A model generated the notes under the pieces. That model was not told where the DNA came from. It was given only the letters and a program-made list of their open reading frames with translations, and did not search any database. The translations under genes and the position numbers were made by a program. A stretch of 48,224 nt of DNA from Bacteroidia bacterium (GTDB lineage: Bacteria > Bacteroidota > Bacteroidia > Bacteroidales > JAPLDU01): assembly GCA_026391255.1 (NCBI GenBank), contig JAPLDU010000090.1, positions 1,040 through 49,263 on the forward strand, given 5' to 3'. Positions 35,108 through 44,171 of the stretch are shown in pieces; within the stretch, counting starts at the first letter, position 1, and each line of letters opens with the position of its first letter.

Positions 35108-37066
35108 TTATCTGGTTATTATCAATTTTTTAGTTTTTATGAATTCACCGGATTTAATTGTAATAAAATAAACTCCATTACTTAAATCAGCAACATTAAT
35201 TTTCTGTATTGAAGACCTCAATATTTCTTTTCTTTCCAGGGTTCCCATGATATTATAAATATCTAAGGTCATATTCTTTGATTTCACATTACTAATATTT
35301 ATAGTAATTATTTCAGAAGCGGGATTGGGATATACATACAGATCATTTGCGGAAGTAATGATTTCAGGAATTCCTGTTGTAAATTCATTACAATCATCCA
35401 CAAACAGTCCGTTTTGCCAGCAGGCAAGGTTAGCAATTGGTTCTTCAAACAAGTAATCCTGATGATTTACATACCAGTTATTTACAAGCTTTCCAATGAT
35501 GGTATCATACTTATATAGCCATAGCCAGCGAATAGTATGATCAATATTATCAGAAGCGGTCGGGTCTAACCAGCCCCGGAAAGTAGGGTTGGTTATATCT
35601 GAATTGCTCCATAAAACATTTTTAAATGTATTGCTGAAACGATGTAGTTTTTGCTGTGAATAAGAGGAAGAAAACAGACTGTCGCAGGCAATTTCTGTGA
35701 GAAATTCCACATCAATATTTGCATGCCCGATATCCTCTGCACGCCTGTATGCATCGACATAAAGATTGAACCCCAGGCTGTCAGGAAAACCGGTGGATTT
35801 TCCGAGAATATAGTTGTAATACTTTGGGCTGGTATCATAGAATTTCACCCAAAGCTCTATTTTATCAAAATTATTAAGATCAGGTTGATGAGGAACCAGT
35901 ACATAACCGTAACTAAATTCCAGAGCCTGTCCCACCTTGCCTGTCACCCACGACGTATTACCATTCAATGTACCATTATGACCATTTCCTGAAATATCAT
36001 CTGCATTTCCTTCAAAAGGCCACCAGGCAACCAGGTTATTATTCTTATAGAATTTGACCTCATCCAATATACCTTCCAAATATGAAGAATTTGTCGCAAC
36101 AGGGTTCCTGCCGATATACAAATCTGAAGTGGTAAACATATAAGTTGAATCCCATGGGGCTTCATTCATAAATATCAGATTAAGCCCAGTGCTGTCATAC
36201 ATTTTTAACTTGATAGAATCCGCCGGTCGCGTAATTTCTAAATAATACCATTCGTTTGCAGTAATTGGTTCCGTTATTTGCGGACCTTGTGCGTTTTGCT
36301 GGCTGTCCCATCCGTAAAATGTAAGATAGTCCCCATCGTCCCAATATCGCCAGATATAAGCATCAGAAGGTGGAGGTACATAACAAAGACCCTGATGCGG
36401 GTATTGCATACCTGCCCACTGCCAGTTCGGCCCGGTATATGTCCAGGCTGAAAAATCCTGAAAAAAATTATCAGTTATATTTTTTACAGATTGATAATAA
36501 TAGTTTGCAAGGCTTGTATCAGGAGTTTGATAATATGGTGGTTTATAATGTATTGTACGCGTTAGTTGCTGAAGATTAAGTAATAAATTACCATAGGAGC
36601 AATACCAATTAAAGGGATCTTTCCAGTAAGGATAGTTTCTCCAGTGTGGAATTATTACAGTTTCAATATAATTCAGGTAAGTATTTGCCAGATTTCCATA
36701 GGTGGTATATAGGAGGCTGTCATCGAATACCATTCTGACAAACCTTGCAATAGGAGTATAACCGTGTCCCGCTTTTACCAGAGCATCTTCTTCTGTCAGG
36801 TTATTATTGATTACGTAACTACAGTGATTTGTAAGATAAGTAAGCCATTTTTGCTGTTCAGCCTGCGATTCTCCTCTTGCAACAGATACCCGGTACATAG
36901 ATATATATGCCCTCATGGTATAACTTTCTGACCAACCCAGGTTAGGAACCGTAGGAATATCAGCAGGATAAGTACTATTAAAAGTTTCATACCAATCAAC
37001 CTGAGCATTAACAGGCATACAAAATAACAAAATAATTCCTGTGATAAGGTATTTAAATAATTGCAT
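35108..37066 (-). CDS. Secreted (alpha/alpha)-toroid enzyme-like protein with inserted LamG domain and T9SS tail
   Basis: The 652-residue protein has a signal peptide (to about residue 21) and a helical first part (about 25-210) rich in aromatic residues, resembling half of an (alpha/alpha)6 toroid as in polysaccharide lyases. Residues of about 220-445 look like a LamG/concanavalin-type jelly roll (NEWYYLEITRPADSIKLKMY, GILDEVKFYKNNNLVAWWPF, WVTGKVGQALEFSYGYVLVP). The helical part then resumes with RRAEDIGHANIDVEFLTEIA, which recalls the EDxSHGxxDxxF signature of toroid enzymes, and ends near 560. A type-A T9SS tail closes the chain (LYVYPNPASEIITINIS). Catalytic role is likely but the substrate is unknown. 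Confidence 0.8.
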   Translation of the reverse strand: MQLFKYLITGIILLFCMPVNAQVDWYETFNSTYPADIPTVPNLGWSESYTMRAYISMYRVSVARGESQAEQQKWLTYLTNHCSYVINNNLTEEDALVKAGHGYTPIARFVRMVFDDSLLYTTYGNLANTYLNYIETVIIPHWRNYPYWKDPFNWYCSYGNLLLNLQQLTRTIHYKPPYYQTPDTSLANYYYQSVKNITDNFFQDFSAWTYTGPNWQWAGMQYPHQGLCYVPPPSDAYIWRYWDDGDYLTFYGWDSQQNAQGPQITEPITANEWYYLEITRPADSIKLKMYDSTGLNLIFMNEAPWDSTYMFTTSDLYIGRNPVATNSSYLEGILDEVKFYKNNNLVAWWPFEGNADDISGNGHNGTLNGNTSWVTGKVGQALEFSYGYVLVPHQPDLNNFDKIELWVKFYDTSPKYYNYILGKSTGFPDSLGFNLYVDAYRRAEDIGHANIDVEFLTEIACDSLFSSSYSQQKLHRFSNTFKNVLWSNSDITNPTFRGWLDPTASDNIDHTIRWLWLYKYDTIIGKLVNNWYVNHQDYLFEEPIANLACWQNGLFVDDCNEFTTGIPEIITSANDLYVYPNPASEIITINISNVKSKNMTLDIYNIMGTLERKEILRSSIQKINVADLSNGVYFITIKSGEFIKTKKLIITR

Positions 37067-37513
37067 AAAATCAGGTTTGAAATTTGTTTTTATTACAATT
37101 TACATTTATCCTAAACAATGTACTTGATATTTTCTAAACATTGCGATTAAGAAAATTTAAACATTTCAAGAAATTGTTAAATCATCTTTTGGGTGTAATA
37201 TTCAATTTTCTAAATCGGGATTACCTTCATGAATTCATTGTTTCACATTGTCTCTAATGATTTGTTCAGGTAAATAATATTGATCTCAGATGGAAAATTT
37301 CTCTTACCAAATGGTGTATAAGAAATAATTCCATAAGATACCCTGCTGCCTGAAGCGGGGAGCTTCATTTTTTATGCTGTACGTGAGATCGCTTCGCTAA
37401 GTCAACGATATCAGATTTATAAAGGGAGTAATCATCTGATTTAATGATAACATCAAAAATCAAAAATCGTTAATCGATATTCGTTAATCAAAATTGAAGA
37501 TTATGGACAGCCT
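37067..37513. other. Gene-free region with a GC-rich hairpin and ATCGTTAATC repeat
   Basis: No gene is seen. At about 37340-37366 CCCTGCT pairs imperfectly with AGCGGGG and is followed by AGCTTCATTTTTT, which could act as a terminator. At 37447-37492 CAAAAATCAAAAATCGTTAA and ATCGATATTCGTTAATC words repeat at 8-9 bases. Confidence 0.5.
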
Positions 37514-37978
37514 CTACTTAGTGATCATCATAAATGATTCCCATTCTTTCACCGAGTCGCGGTTGGCAATCAGAATGAGCTTGTTATCCTTATCGGCACT
37601 GACAAACTTTCCGTTATTGGCTTTGAATGCGACCCATTCTTCAGAAATCTTTACGAGAGTGAATTTCTCCCAGTCCTGAACAATGATACTTCTGGCATAT
37701 AATAATCCGGTCTTGGGATCGACTGAAACATATTTGCCATTGCTGCCTTTAAGAGCTATCTTACCGTCACCCTGATCTATCATGGTGAATGTTTCCAGTG
37801 TCCCGGCATTGTTACGATCGGCAAATAACTGATTGCCCTTGTCCTGGTCAGCGGTCACAAACTTTTCATGATACGATTTTAACTGTATGGTTTTCCCCGT
37901 TTTTGCAGGTTCCTGTGAAAAGCCGGTCAAGGCAAAAACACCTGCCAATACTAATAATAGAAATGCTTTTTGTTTCAT
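37514..37978 (-). CDS. Secreted fascin-like beta-trefoil protein
   Basis: The 154-residue protein has a signal peptide (MKQKAFLLLVLAGVFALTGFSQ) followed by three about 40-residue repeats: LKSYHEKFVTADQDKGNQLF, LKGSNGKYVSVDPKTGLLYA and FKANNGKFVSADKDNKLILI, each ending in WE(K/S)F or ETF. Together they form a beta-trefoil of the fascin type. The repeats are clearly paralogous with the N-terminal half of the OmpA-family protein at 40100-41203. Carbohydrate or glycoprotein binding is plausible, and the gene sits beside a GH30 enzyme. Function is inference. Confidence 0.85.
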   Translation of the reverse strand: MKQKAFLLLVLAGVFALTGFSQEPAKTGKTIQLKSYHEKFVTADQDKGNQLFADRNNAGTLETFTMIDQGDGKIALKGSNGKYVSVDPKTGLLYARSIIVQDWEKFTLVKISEEWVAFKANNGKFVSADKDNKLILIANRDSVKEWESFMMITK

Positions 37979-38006
37979 ATACTAAGAATTAAAATTAGGT
38001 ATTCTA

Positions 38007-38130
38007 TTTATCCTGAATAATTCAAAAAAATATTAACTTCGTGAAAATTAGTGTCTTTGAGTCTTTGTTGCAGAAATTAGTCTTGCCACTAAATCACTAA
38101 GACACAAAGAAATCACAAAGTTTATGAATT
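38007..38130. repeat. CACTAAGACACAAAG-family palindromic repeat, copy 1
   Basis: The core about 38049-38118 matches the reverse complement of 41271-41340 at about 64 of 70 bases. The unit is itself palindromic around AAATTAGTCTTGCC. The flanking TCCTGAATAATTCA (38011-38024) is also shared with the other copy, so the repeated unit spans at least 120 bp. Confidence 0.85.
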
Positions 38131-38237
38131 AAGCAGGTTATCTTTCTGAAAGTACAAATTTATGACATTAATGCTGCAAAGCAAAAGAAACCTCATTTTT
38201 TAACATTCGGTTATTCATTAGCGAAGCGCCAAAGAAT

Positions 38238-39662
38238 TTACTGAATGACAAAGGTATTGAAGGATCTTCCTTCAAGCCTGGCAGTGAACTTTTTGTTTCC
38301 AAATTTTACAGAATAATCCTTTTCTTTTTTATCATGATTGGCTACTACAATAATGATTTCGCCTCCCGGGTTCATGAATGCCACTACATCTTCTTTTGCA
38401 GGTGAAATCTCAAGCACATTGGCTTTGCTGTCGATAAAATGGCTGAAATGCTTCATCAGGTAAAACTCAGGATTAAATGTCACTTCTTTAGTCTTGCGGT
38501 CAATAGTGATCAGGCTGTTTTGAACCCATCCCCAGGAGCTTTTCCCTGTTTCATCAAGTACCATGTTCCAGTACATATAAGAACCGGCTCCATAACTGAG
38601 ATAAAATTTCATGAGCCCAAAAGTATTACGGGCCGCCTTCCAGTCATTTGAACCATTACCACACTCTGATTCTGTCTGCATGATTTTTAATTGCGGATAT
38701 TTGCTGTGGGTTTCGATCAGTGCGCCTTTTCCACCCCATTGCAAACCAATCCCTTTCACATAGTCACGAATTTCAGGTCTGGTCATTACTGTATCAATAT
38801 TTTCAATATATGGCCTTTCCACCGTTCCCAGCCAAATTTCGGTTCCGGGATTATCTGACCTGAACCTGGGTTCCAGGTACTTTGCAATGAAACCTGCCAG
38901 GTCGGATGATTTCCAGACACAACTCGGAAAAACCTGGCAGGAATTGTATTCATTCTGAACATGAAGGGCATAAATATCTATCCCTTCATTTTTGTAGGCA
39001 GTGATAAATTTTGAAAGATATAAGGCATAGGCCTGAAGCGACCTTTTATCAGTTTTCATCAGGGTCTGGCCTTCTTTTCCGTTACAGCAGGTGAGTCCAT
39101 TACTTTTTGATTTCTTACAGGCATAGTGGTTGTTTGTTTTCAGCCATGCCGGCGGGCTCCAGGGGGATGCCCAAATCTTAAGCCCCGGATTATAGGCCTG
39201 GGCTGCCAATATATAAGGAATCAGGTAATGCCGGTCGTGGTCAACCGAAAAATTTTCCATGGCATAATCACCTTCCCTGTCGTTCAATGAATACCATTTG
39301 AGGGCATAATCGTTGGCTCCCACCGGCATTCGGCAGATATTAAACCTGCATCCCTTACTCCGGTCAAATAATTCGCTTAAAATGGAATCCTTCATGGTCT
39401 TGTTCAGAAGACTCAGAACCTCCCATCCTTTCTCATTGAAACAGCCACCGAAACCATCAATTACCTGCTTTTGTCTGTCCGGAAAGACTTCCACTGAGAT
39501 GGCTTCGCCATTGTAGTAATCTTTGACTTCAATATCTTTTTGCTTCACCCAACGATGGCTGTCAGTGCTGCTTACCCACTGTACTGCCGGCTTTTTCTGT
39601 GCATCAGCCATAGCACCGGAAGCAATAAATAGCAAACTGATAAAGAGTATTTTATCAATCAT
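38238..39662 (-). CDS. GH30 family glycoside hydrolase
   Basis: The 474-residue protein has a signal peptide (MIDKILFISLLFIASGAMADA) and a GH30 (beta/alpha)8 barrel with side beta-domain. Markers are QVIDGFGGCFNEKGWEVL, ICRMPVGANDYA, IWASPWSPPAWLK, the acid/base Glu238 in LHVQNEYNS and the nucleophile Glu333 in QTESECGNG. The C-terminal beta-structure ends RSFNTFVIQ. Known GH30 activities include glucosylceramidase, beta-1,6-glucanase and beta-xylosidase; the subfamily cannot be fixed here. It lies between the two trefoil proteins on the same strand. Confidence 0.93.
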   Translation of the reverse strand: MIDKILFISLLFIASGAMADAQKKPAVQWVSSTDSHRWVKQKDIEVKDYYNGEAISVEVFPDRQKQVIDGFGGCFNEKGWEVLSLLNKTMKDSILSELFDRSKGCRFNICRMPVGANDYALKWYSLNDREGDYAMENFSVDHDRHYLIPYILAAQAYNPGLKIWASPWSPPAWLKTNNHYACKKSKSNGLTCCNGKEGQTLMKTDKRSLQAYALYLSKFITAYKNEGIDIYALHVQNEYNSCQVFPSCVWKSSDLAGFIAKYLEPRFRSDNPGTEIWLGTVERPYIENIDTVMTRPEIRDYVKGIGLQWGGKGALIETHSKYPQLKIMQTESECGNGSNDWKAARNTFGLMKFYLSYGAGSYMYWNMVLDETGKSSWGWVQNSLITIDRKTKEVTFNPEFYLMKHFSHFIDSKANVLEISPAKEDVVAFMNPGGEIIIVVANHDKKEKDYSVKFGNKKFTARLEGRSFNTFVIQ

Positions 39663-40099
39663 ATTACACAGAGTTCATAAAGTTAAAAGTTTATCAAGTT
39701 CATAAAGGTTTATCTACTTATAAATACGAGATATAATTTATTTCACTGTTGTCCGATAAAAATAACAAAACAAAACTTAGTTACCTCGCTGCACTTCGTT
39801 TCGCTCGGAATGACATGCATTTAAGAGATGGAAGAGTGGGGGTTACTGTAGGCATCGCATCCAGTAACCCCCACTCCATAAAAATCATCAGAACAGCTTG
39901 TCATTCTGAGCGAAGCGAAGAATCTCAAACTTTTGACCTTACAACAATGAATTTATTTTGGACATTTTTAACAATAAATCAATATTGTTTAATTAAGAAT
40001 AGAACGCAGATGACTGGGATATAAACAACGCACATTTGCGCCGATTAAATCCTTAAATATCAGCGTTCTATCAAAATTATCGCAAAGTTAACAATCGAA
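39663..40099. repeat. Three different palindromic repeat blocks between OmpA and GH30 genes
   Basis: AAGTTCATAAAG words occur at 39668-39708. A nested palindrome follows at 39785-39926, and an AACGCAGATGAC unit at about 40003-40075, whose ends AGAACGCAGAT and ATCAGCGTTCT pair. No gene is visible. All three belong to families found elsewhere in the window, or to families common in environmental genomes. Confidence 0.75.
39785..39926. repeat. Nested palindrome with GAGCGAAGCGAAGAATCT-type arms and a 15-bp core hairpin
   Basis: The core GAGTGGGGGTTACTG (39834-39848) pairs perfectly with CAGTAACCCCCACTC (39862-39876) around a 13-base loop. The outer arms (39785-39818 and 39896-39926) share GAATGACA/TGTCATTC and CGCTTCG-type words. 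The outer arm TGTCATTCTGAGCGAAGCG is a string I have seen widely dispersed in environmental bacterial genomes. Confidence 0.8.
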
Positions 40100-41203
40100 T
40101 TACTTTTTCAGGATGGTAAAATCCACCCGGCGGTTTTTAGCCTTGCCTTCTTCACTGTCATTAGCGGCAACCGGTTTGGATTTGCCATAACCTTTGGCCT
40201 GGATTTTCTGGGCCTGGATACCCTGTGAAACAAGGTAATCCTTAACAGCCTGGGCTCTGTCCTGCGAAAGTTTGTTGTTTACTTCGTCGCTTCCTACATT
40301 GTCGGTATGCCCCGATACTTCTATCTCAAGGGTAGGATAATCCTTGAAAAGCTGTACTACGCGGTCAAGCTCGGCATATGAGTCGGCTTTCAGAGTTGAT
40401 TTACCGGTCTGAAAGAAGATGTTATTCAATTTCACTGTTTCACCAACAGCAATTGAGACCAATGATAAATCTTTGGTAATAGGTCCCTTTGATGCATCTG
40501 TATTCACCATTTCGTTTACCGATACATAGTCTTTTGCCTTCGCATAAAAGGCAATCTTTTCCCCTGCAGGCAGGCTGGCCTGGTAGGAGCCCGTAACCGG
40601 GTCAGAAGTTACGCTTGCCACAATATTTCCCGAAACCACTTCTTCAAATGTAATATCTGCCTTGATTGGCTGTCTGGTTTTGGAATTGAGCACCTTGCCG
40701 CTGATGCTTACCGTTTTCTTTTCCACAGGTGTCGATTCATCTTTGATCACGATAACACTGAATGATTCCCATTCGGCAACACTGGTCCTGTTTGCCAGCA
40801 ACAGGCCCCCTTTGTTATTATCGGCTGACACAAATTTGCCGTTGAAAGCTTTCAGCGCTACCCAGTCGTCGTTTACTTTAATCACGGTAAATGATTCAGG
40901 ATCTCCGACCATCACGCTTCTGGCGATCAGGGCGCCGTCTTTCTTATCATCCACCGACACATATTTCCCGCTATAAGCCTTAAGGGCTACTTTGCCCCCG
41001 GGAAGATCTTTCATCACAAACTGCTCCCATTCTTTGGCGTTCTTGCGGTCGGCAACCAATTGACCGTCTCTCTTGGCGTCGGCAGATACATATTTTTCAA
41101 AATACGATTTCAGCACAATAGTTTTCTGTGCTGTAAGATTATTGCCGGCCAGGATAACCAGGATTACCGGCAGAATTAAAGTTAATACCACGTTTCTTTT
41201 CAT
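40100..41203 (-). CDS. OmpA-family protein with N-terminal fascin-like trefoil
   Basis: The 367-residue protein has a signal peptide (to about residue 25), then three trefoil repeats (about 28-150: LKSYFEKYVSADAKRDGQLV, LKAYSGKYVSVDDKKDGALI, LKAFNGKFVSADNNKGGLLL). A carboxypeptidase-regulatory-like beta-sandwich follows (about 160-240), and an OmpA C-terminal domain (about 255-367) with FFQTGKSTLKADSYAELD and GHTDNVGSDEVNNKLSQDRA, which binds peptidoglycan. The layout would tether a ligand-binding trefoil to the cell wall. The trefoil half is paralogous with the 37514-37978 protein. Confidence 0.93.
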   Translation of the reverse strand: MKRNVVLTLILPVILVILAGNNLTAQKTIVLKSYFEKYVSADAKRDGQLVADRKNAKEWEQFVMKDLPGGKVALKAYSGKYVSVDDKKDGALIARSVMVGDPESFTVIKVNDDWVALKAFNGKFVSADNNKGGLLLANRTSVAEWESFSVIVIKDESTPVEKKTVSISGKVLNSKTRQPIKADITFEEVVSGNIVASVTSDPVTGSYQASLPAGEKIAFYAKAKDYVSVNEMVNTDASKGPITKDLSLVSIAVGETVKLNNIFFQTGKSTLKADSYAELDRVVQLFKDYPTLEIEVSGHTDNVGSDEVNNKLSQDRAQAVKDYLVSQGIQAQKIQAKGYGKSKPVAANDSEEGKAKNRRVDFTILKK

Positions 41204-41603
41204 GACAAGATAATTTATTTTATAAGTTGATATTTATTAAATAACTTATTAACCCGATTAGTTCATAAAATTTGTGATTTCTTTGTGTCTTAGCGACTTG
41301 GTGGCAAGACTAATTTCTGCCACAAAGTCTCAAAGATACTAAGTCTCACCAAGTTATTATTTTTCATGAATTATTCAGGTTAAATCTGTATTCACAACAA
41401 ATTTACGCTTTTTAAAATATACTTCCAAATGTTTTAAATTTGTTCTCTTGTGGCTGTTCAGGTAGATAGGCTGTAGACTTCTGGCTTCTGGAAGAATATG
41501 GGATAGTTCAGAGCCTTCAGTCTAAAAGTGTGTTGTCAAAACCACTAAAAAGTCACGCTGATTTTAATCGAAAATTTATCTTACTTTGTCAAAAATTCAT
41601 GTC
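41204..41603. other. Gene-free region holding copy 2 of the CACTAAGACACAAAG element
   Basis: The copy (41261-41385) occupies the left half. The right half is AT-rich with short GGCTGTAGACTTCTGGC-like words near 41470. No gene is seen. TTACTTTG (41582-41588), ending 15 bases before the next ATG, is close to the TAnnTTTG box at seven of eight positions. Confidence 0.55.
41261..41385. repeat. CACTAAGACACAAAG-family palindromic repeat, copy 2 (inverted)
   Basis: This copy is in inverted orientation to 38007-38130 with about 91% identity over the 70-base core. It shares the flanking word TGAATTATTCAGG at its outer side. The two copies enclose GH30 and the trefoil-OmpA gene, about 3.1 kb. Confidence 0.85.
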
Positions 41604-44078
41604 ATGAATTCAATATTAAAGACAAATCCATTACGGCAGTTTCTTATAGATTATTCAATCATACTTTGCTGGGTATTATTGTTATTTCAGGTTTTCTGCG
41701 CACATGCGCAAACGAAAGATGTCGATTATCACAAAATAACTTTACCCAACGGATGGAGCCTGAGCCCTGCCGGTGACCAGGTTCCACTGGGCGATCTTCC
41801 GCTCAACATTGCCGTTTCACCTGATCTGAAATATGCAGCGGTAACAAACAACGGCCAGAGCAAACAATCCGTGCAGCTCATCCGCCTCAGTGATAAGAAA
41901 TTGCTTGATACACATGAAGTCGGGAAATCCTGGCTTGGACTGGTTTTTAGCGATGACGGCAAAAGCCTGTATGCATCCGGTGGGAACGACAACTGGATCA
42001 TGAGGTTTGCTGTTGAAAATGAAAAGCTGGTTTGTCGGGATACCTTTAAGCTCGGTAAACCATGGCCCGAAAAGATTTCTGTTGCAGGAATAGCAGTTGA
42101 CAAAACCCGTCATCACTTATTTGCAGTGACTAAGGAGAATAATTCCCTGTACTGCTTTGACATTGACACTAAAAAGATTCTGAAGCAGATCACGCTTGGG
42201 GGCGAGGGATACACCTGTCTTTTATCACCGGATATGAAGCAACTTTTTTGCAGTTGCTGGGGTTGCGATAAAGTTGAGATATTGAATACTGTTACACTTG
42301 AAACCGAAGGAAGCATCCCGGTGGGCGATAATCCCAATGATATGGTTATTGACAGCCAGGGTAAATTTCTGTATGTTGCCAACTCAAATGATAATTCCGT
42401 ATCTGTGATTGATATTAAACGAAAATCAGTGATTGAAACCCTGAATGCGGCTCTGTATCCGATGTCACCTGCAGGTTCAACCACAAACAGTGTGGCTCTG
42501 GGTCAGGATGATCATACACTGTACGTGGCCAATGCCGATAACAATTGCCTTGCCGTTTTTGATGTCACCACTCCAGGTCACAGCAATGGATCGGGATTTA
42601 TACCCACCGGCTGGTACCCGACCTGTGTGCGTATGGCAGGTAAAAAAATACTGGTGGCCAATGGCAAGGGACTGTCTTCATTTCCCAATCCCAAAGGACC
42701 AAATCCTGTTCAAAAGAAGAATAAGGTGGAGTACCAGGCGGGCGATCCCAAAAAAGCAGAAGAGGTTCAATATATCGGTGGACTTTTCAAAGGCACACTG
42801 AGCGTGATTTCTTTACCTGAAAACAAACAACTTTCGGCATGGACTCAGCAAGTCTATGCAAACACTCCGTATAAAAAGGAAAAAGAATTGCAAACCAATG
42901 GTATGCAGGGCAACCCGGTTCCACAACATGTCGGAGAAATATCTCCTATCAAATACGTTTTTTATATCGTCAAGGAAAACAGGACATACGACCAGGTACT
43001 GGGTGATATGCCTCAGGGAAACGGGGATACTTCACTTGTTCTTTTCGGGAAAAAGTACACTCCCAACCAGCATGCACTCGCTTCGGAATTTGTACTTCTC
43101 GATAATTTTTATGTGGACGGGGAAGTCAGCGCCGACGGGCATAACTGGAGTCTCGGCGCTTATGCAACCGATTATCTCGAGAAAAACTGGCCGACGAGCT
43201 ACGGAGGTCGCGGTGGCAGCTATGATGCGGAAGGAACACGCGAAATTGCCAATAATAAAAACGGGTTCATCTGGGATTACTGCAAAAAATTCGGTGTTAC
43301 TTACAGAACTTACGGTGAATTTGCTGATAATTACAAAGCCAATATTCCCGTACTTGAAGGACATCTTTGCAAACACTTTACAAGCTGGGATCAGAAAGTG
43401 ATGGATACTACCCGATTCAGGCAGTGGAAGCACGATTTCGATTCACTGCTTTCCATTCACCAGCTCCCGCAGTTGAATACACTTCGCTTTATCAATGATC
43501 ATACGGAAGGGATGAAGATCGGCCGTCCGACTCCCTTTGCCGAAGTGGCCGATAATGATCTGGCCGTGGGATTATTCGTTGATTACCTGAGTAAAAGTCC
43601 GGTCTGGAATGAATGTGCGATTTTCATAGTGGAAGATGATGCCCAGAACGGCCCCGATCATGTTGATGCGCACCGCAGCTCAGCCTATGTTGCCGGGGGA
43701 TTCGTGAAACAATCTTTTGTGGATCATACACCATACTCAACATCCTCCTTTTTACGTACAATAGAACTGATACTGGGACTACCGCCCATGAGCCAGTATG
43801 ATGCTGCATCCGAGCCTTTGTGGCGTTGTTTCGAACCATTGGCCAGCCATCCTGCATTTAAAGTCAGACCGCCACAAACCGATCTTTTCGAAAAGAATAC
43901 TGCTTATAATGAATGGCAAAAGAAAAGTGAGGAATTCGATTTTGGCCGGGAAGACCGCGCACCCGACCAGGAACTGAACGAGGTGATTTGGATAGCTTGC
44001 CGGGGCAGTTCAAAACCATGCCCTCCGCCGGTACACGCTGCTTTCGTCAAGATTAGTAGTAATATTGATGATGATTAA
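41604..44078 (+). CDS. Fusion of YncE-like beta-propeller and phosphoesterase
   Basis: The 824-residue protein has a signal/anchor helix, then YVTN-type propeller repeats (about 40-420: KLLDTHEVGKSWLGLVFSDD, DNPNDMVIDSQGKFLYVANS, VALGQDDHTLYVANADNN). A phosphoesterase domain of the alkaline-phosphatase superfamily follows (about 440-780), with VFYIVKENRTYDQVLGDM, DGEVSADGHNWSLGAYATDY and EDDAQNGPDHVDAHRSSAYV. The order matches known YncE/alkaline-phosphatase-family fusions in Bacteroidota. It probably hydrolyses a phosphoester in the periplasm or at the surface; the substrate is unknown. A TTG at 41586 is less likely than the ATG at 41604. Confidence 0.9.
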   Translation: MNSILKTNPLRQFLIDYSIILCWVLLLFQVFCAHAQTKDVDYHKITLPNGWSLSPAGDQVPLGDLPLNIAVSPDLKYAAVTNNGQSKQSVQLIRLSDKKLLDTHEVGKSWLGLVFSDDGKSLYASGGNDNWIMRFAVENEKLVCRDTFKLGKPWPEKISVAGIAVDKTRHHLFAVTKENNSLYCFDIDTKKILKQITLGGEGYTCLLSPDMKQLFCSCWGCDKVEILNTVTLETEGSIPVGDNPNDMVIDSQGKFLYVANSNDNSVSVIDIKRKSVIETLNAALYPMSPAGSTTNSVALGQDDHTLYVANADNNCLAVFDVTTPGHSNGSGFIPTGWYPTCVRMAGKKILVANGKGLSSFPNPKGPNPVQKKNKVEYQAGDPKKAEEVQYIGGLFKGTLSVISLPENKQLSAWTQQVYANTPYKKEKELQTNGMQGNPVPQHVGEISPIKYVFYIVKENRTYDQVLGDMPQGNGDTSLVLFGKKYTPNQHALASEFVLLDNFYVDGEVSADGHNWSLGAYATDYLEKNWPTSYGGRGGSYDAEGTREIANNKNGFIWDYCKKFGVTYRTYGEFADNYKANIPVLEGHLCKHFTSWDQKVMDTTRFRQWKHDFDSLLSIHQLPQLNTLRFINDHTEGMKIGRPTPFAEVADNDLAVGLFVDYLSKSPVWNECAIFIVEDDAQNGPDHVDAHRSSAYVAGGFVKQSFVDHTPYSTSSFLRTIELILGLPPMSQYDAASEPLWRCFEPLASHPAFKVRPPQTDLFEKNTAYNEWQKKSEEFDFGREDRAPDQELNEVIWIACRGSSKPCPPPVHAAFVKISSNIDDD

Positions 44079-44102
44079 TTTATTAAAAATCAGACTGTAG
44101 GC

Positions 44103-44156
44103 TCATGAGTTATGAATTATGAGCCGCCTGAGGCGGAATGAAATATGAGTGATGTA
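44103..44156. repeat. ATGAGTGATG-family repeat, left copy
   Basis: The words ATGAGTTATGAATTATGAG and AAATATGAGTGATG appear around the hairpin GCCGCCTGAGGCGG. The complementary array CACTCATCACTCATCACTC lies at 44806-44834, so the methyltransferase gene between them is flanked by inverted copies. Confidence 0.7.
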
Positions 44157-44171
44157 TTATAAATAACATTT

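Noticed and set aside
35108-41203. Polysaccharide utilisation locus.
   Set aside because: GH30 and a toroid enzyme are present, but there is no SusC/SusD pair or hybrid two-component or ECF regulator in the window.
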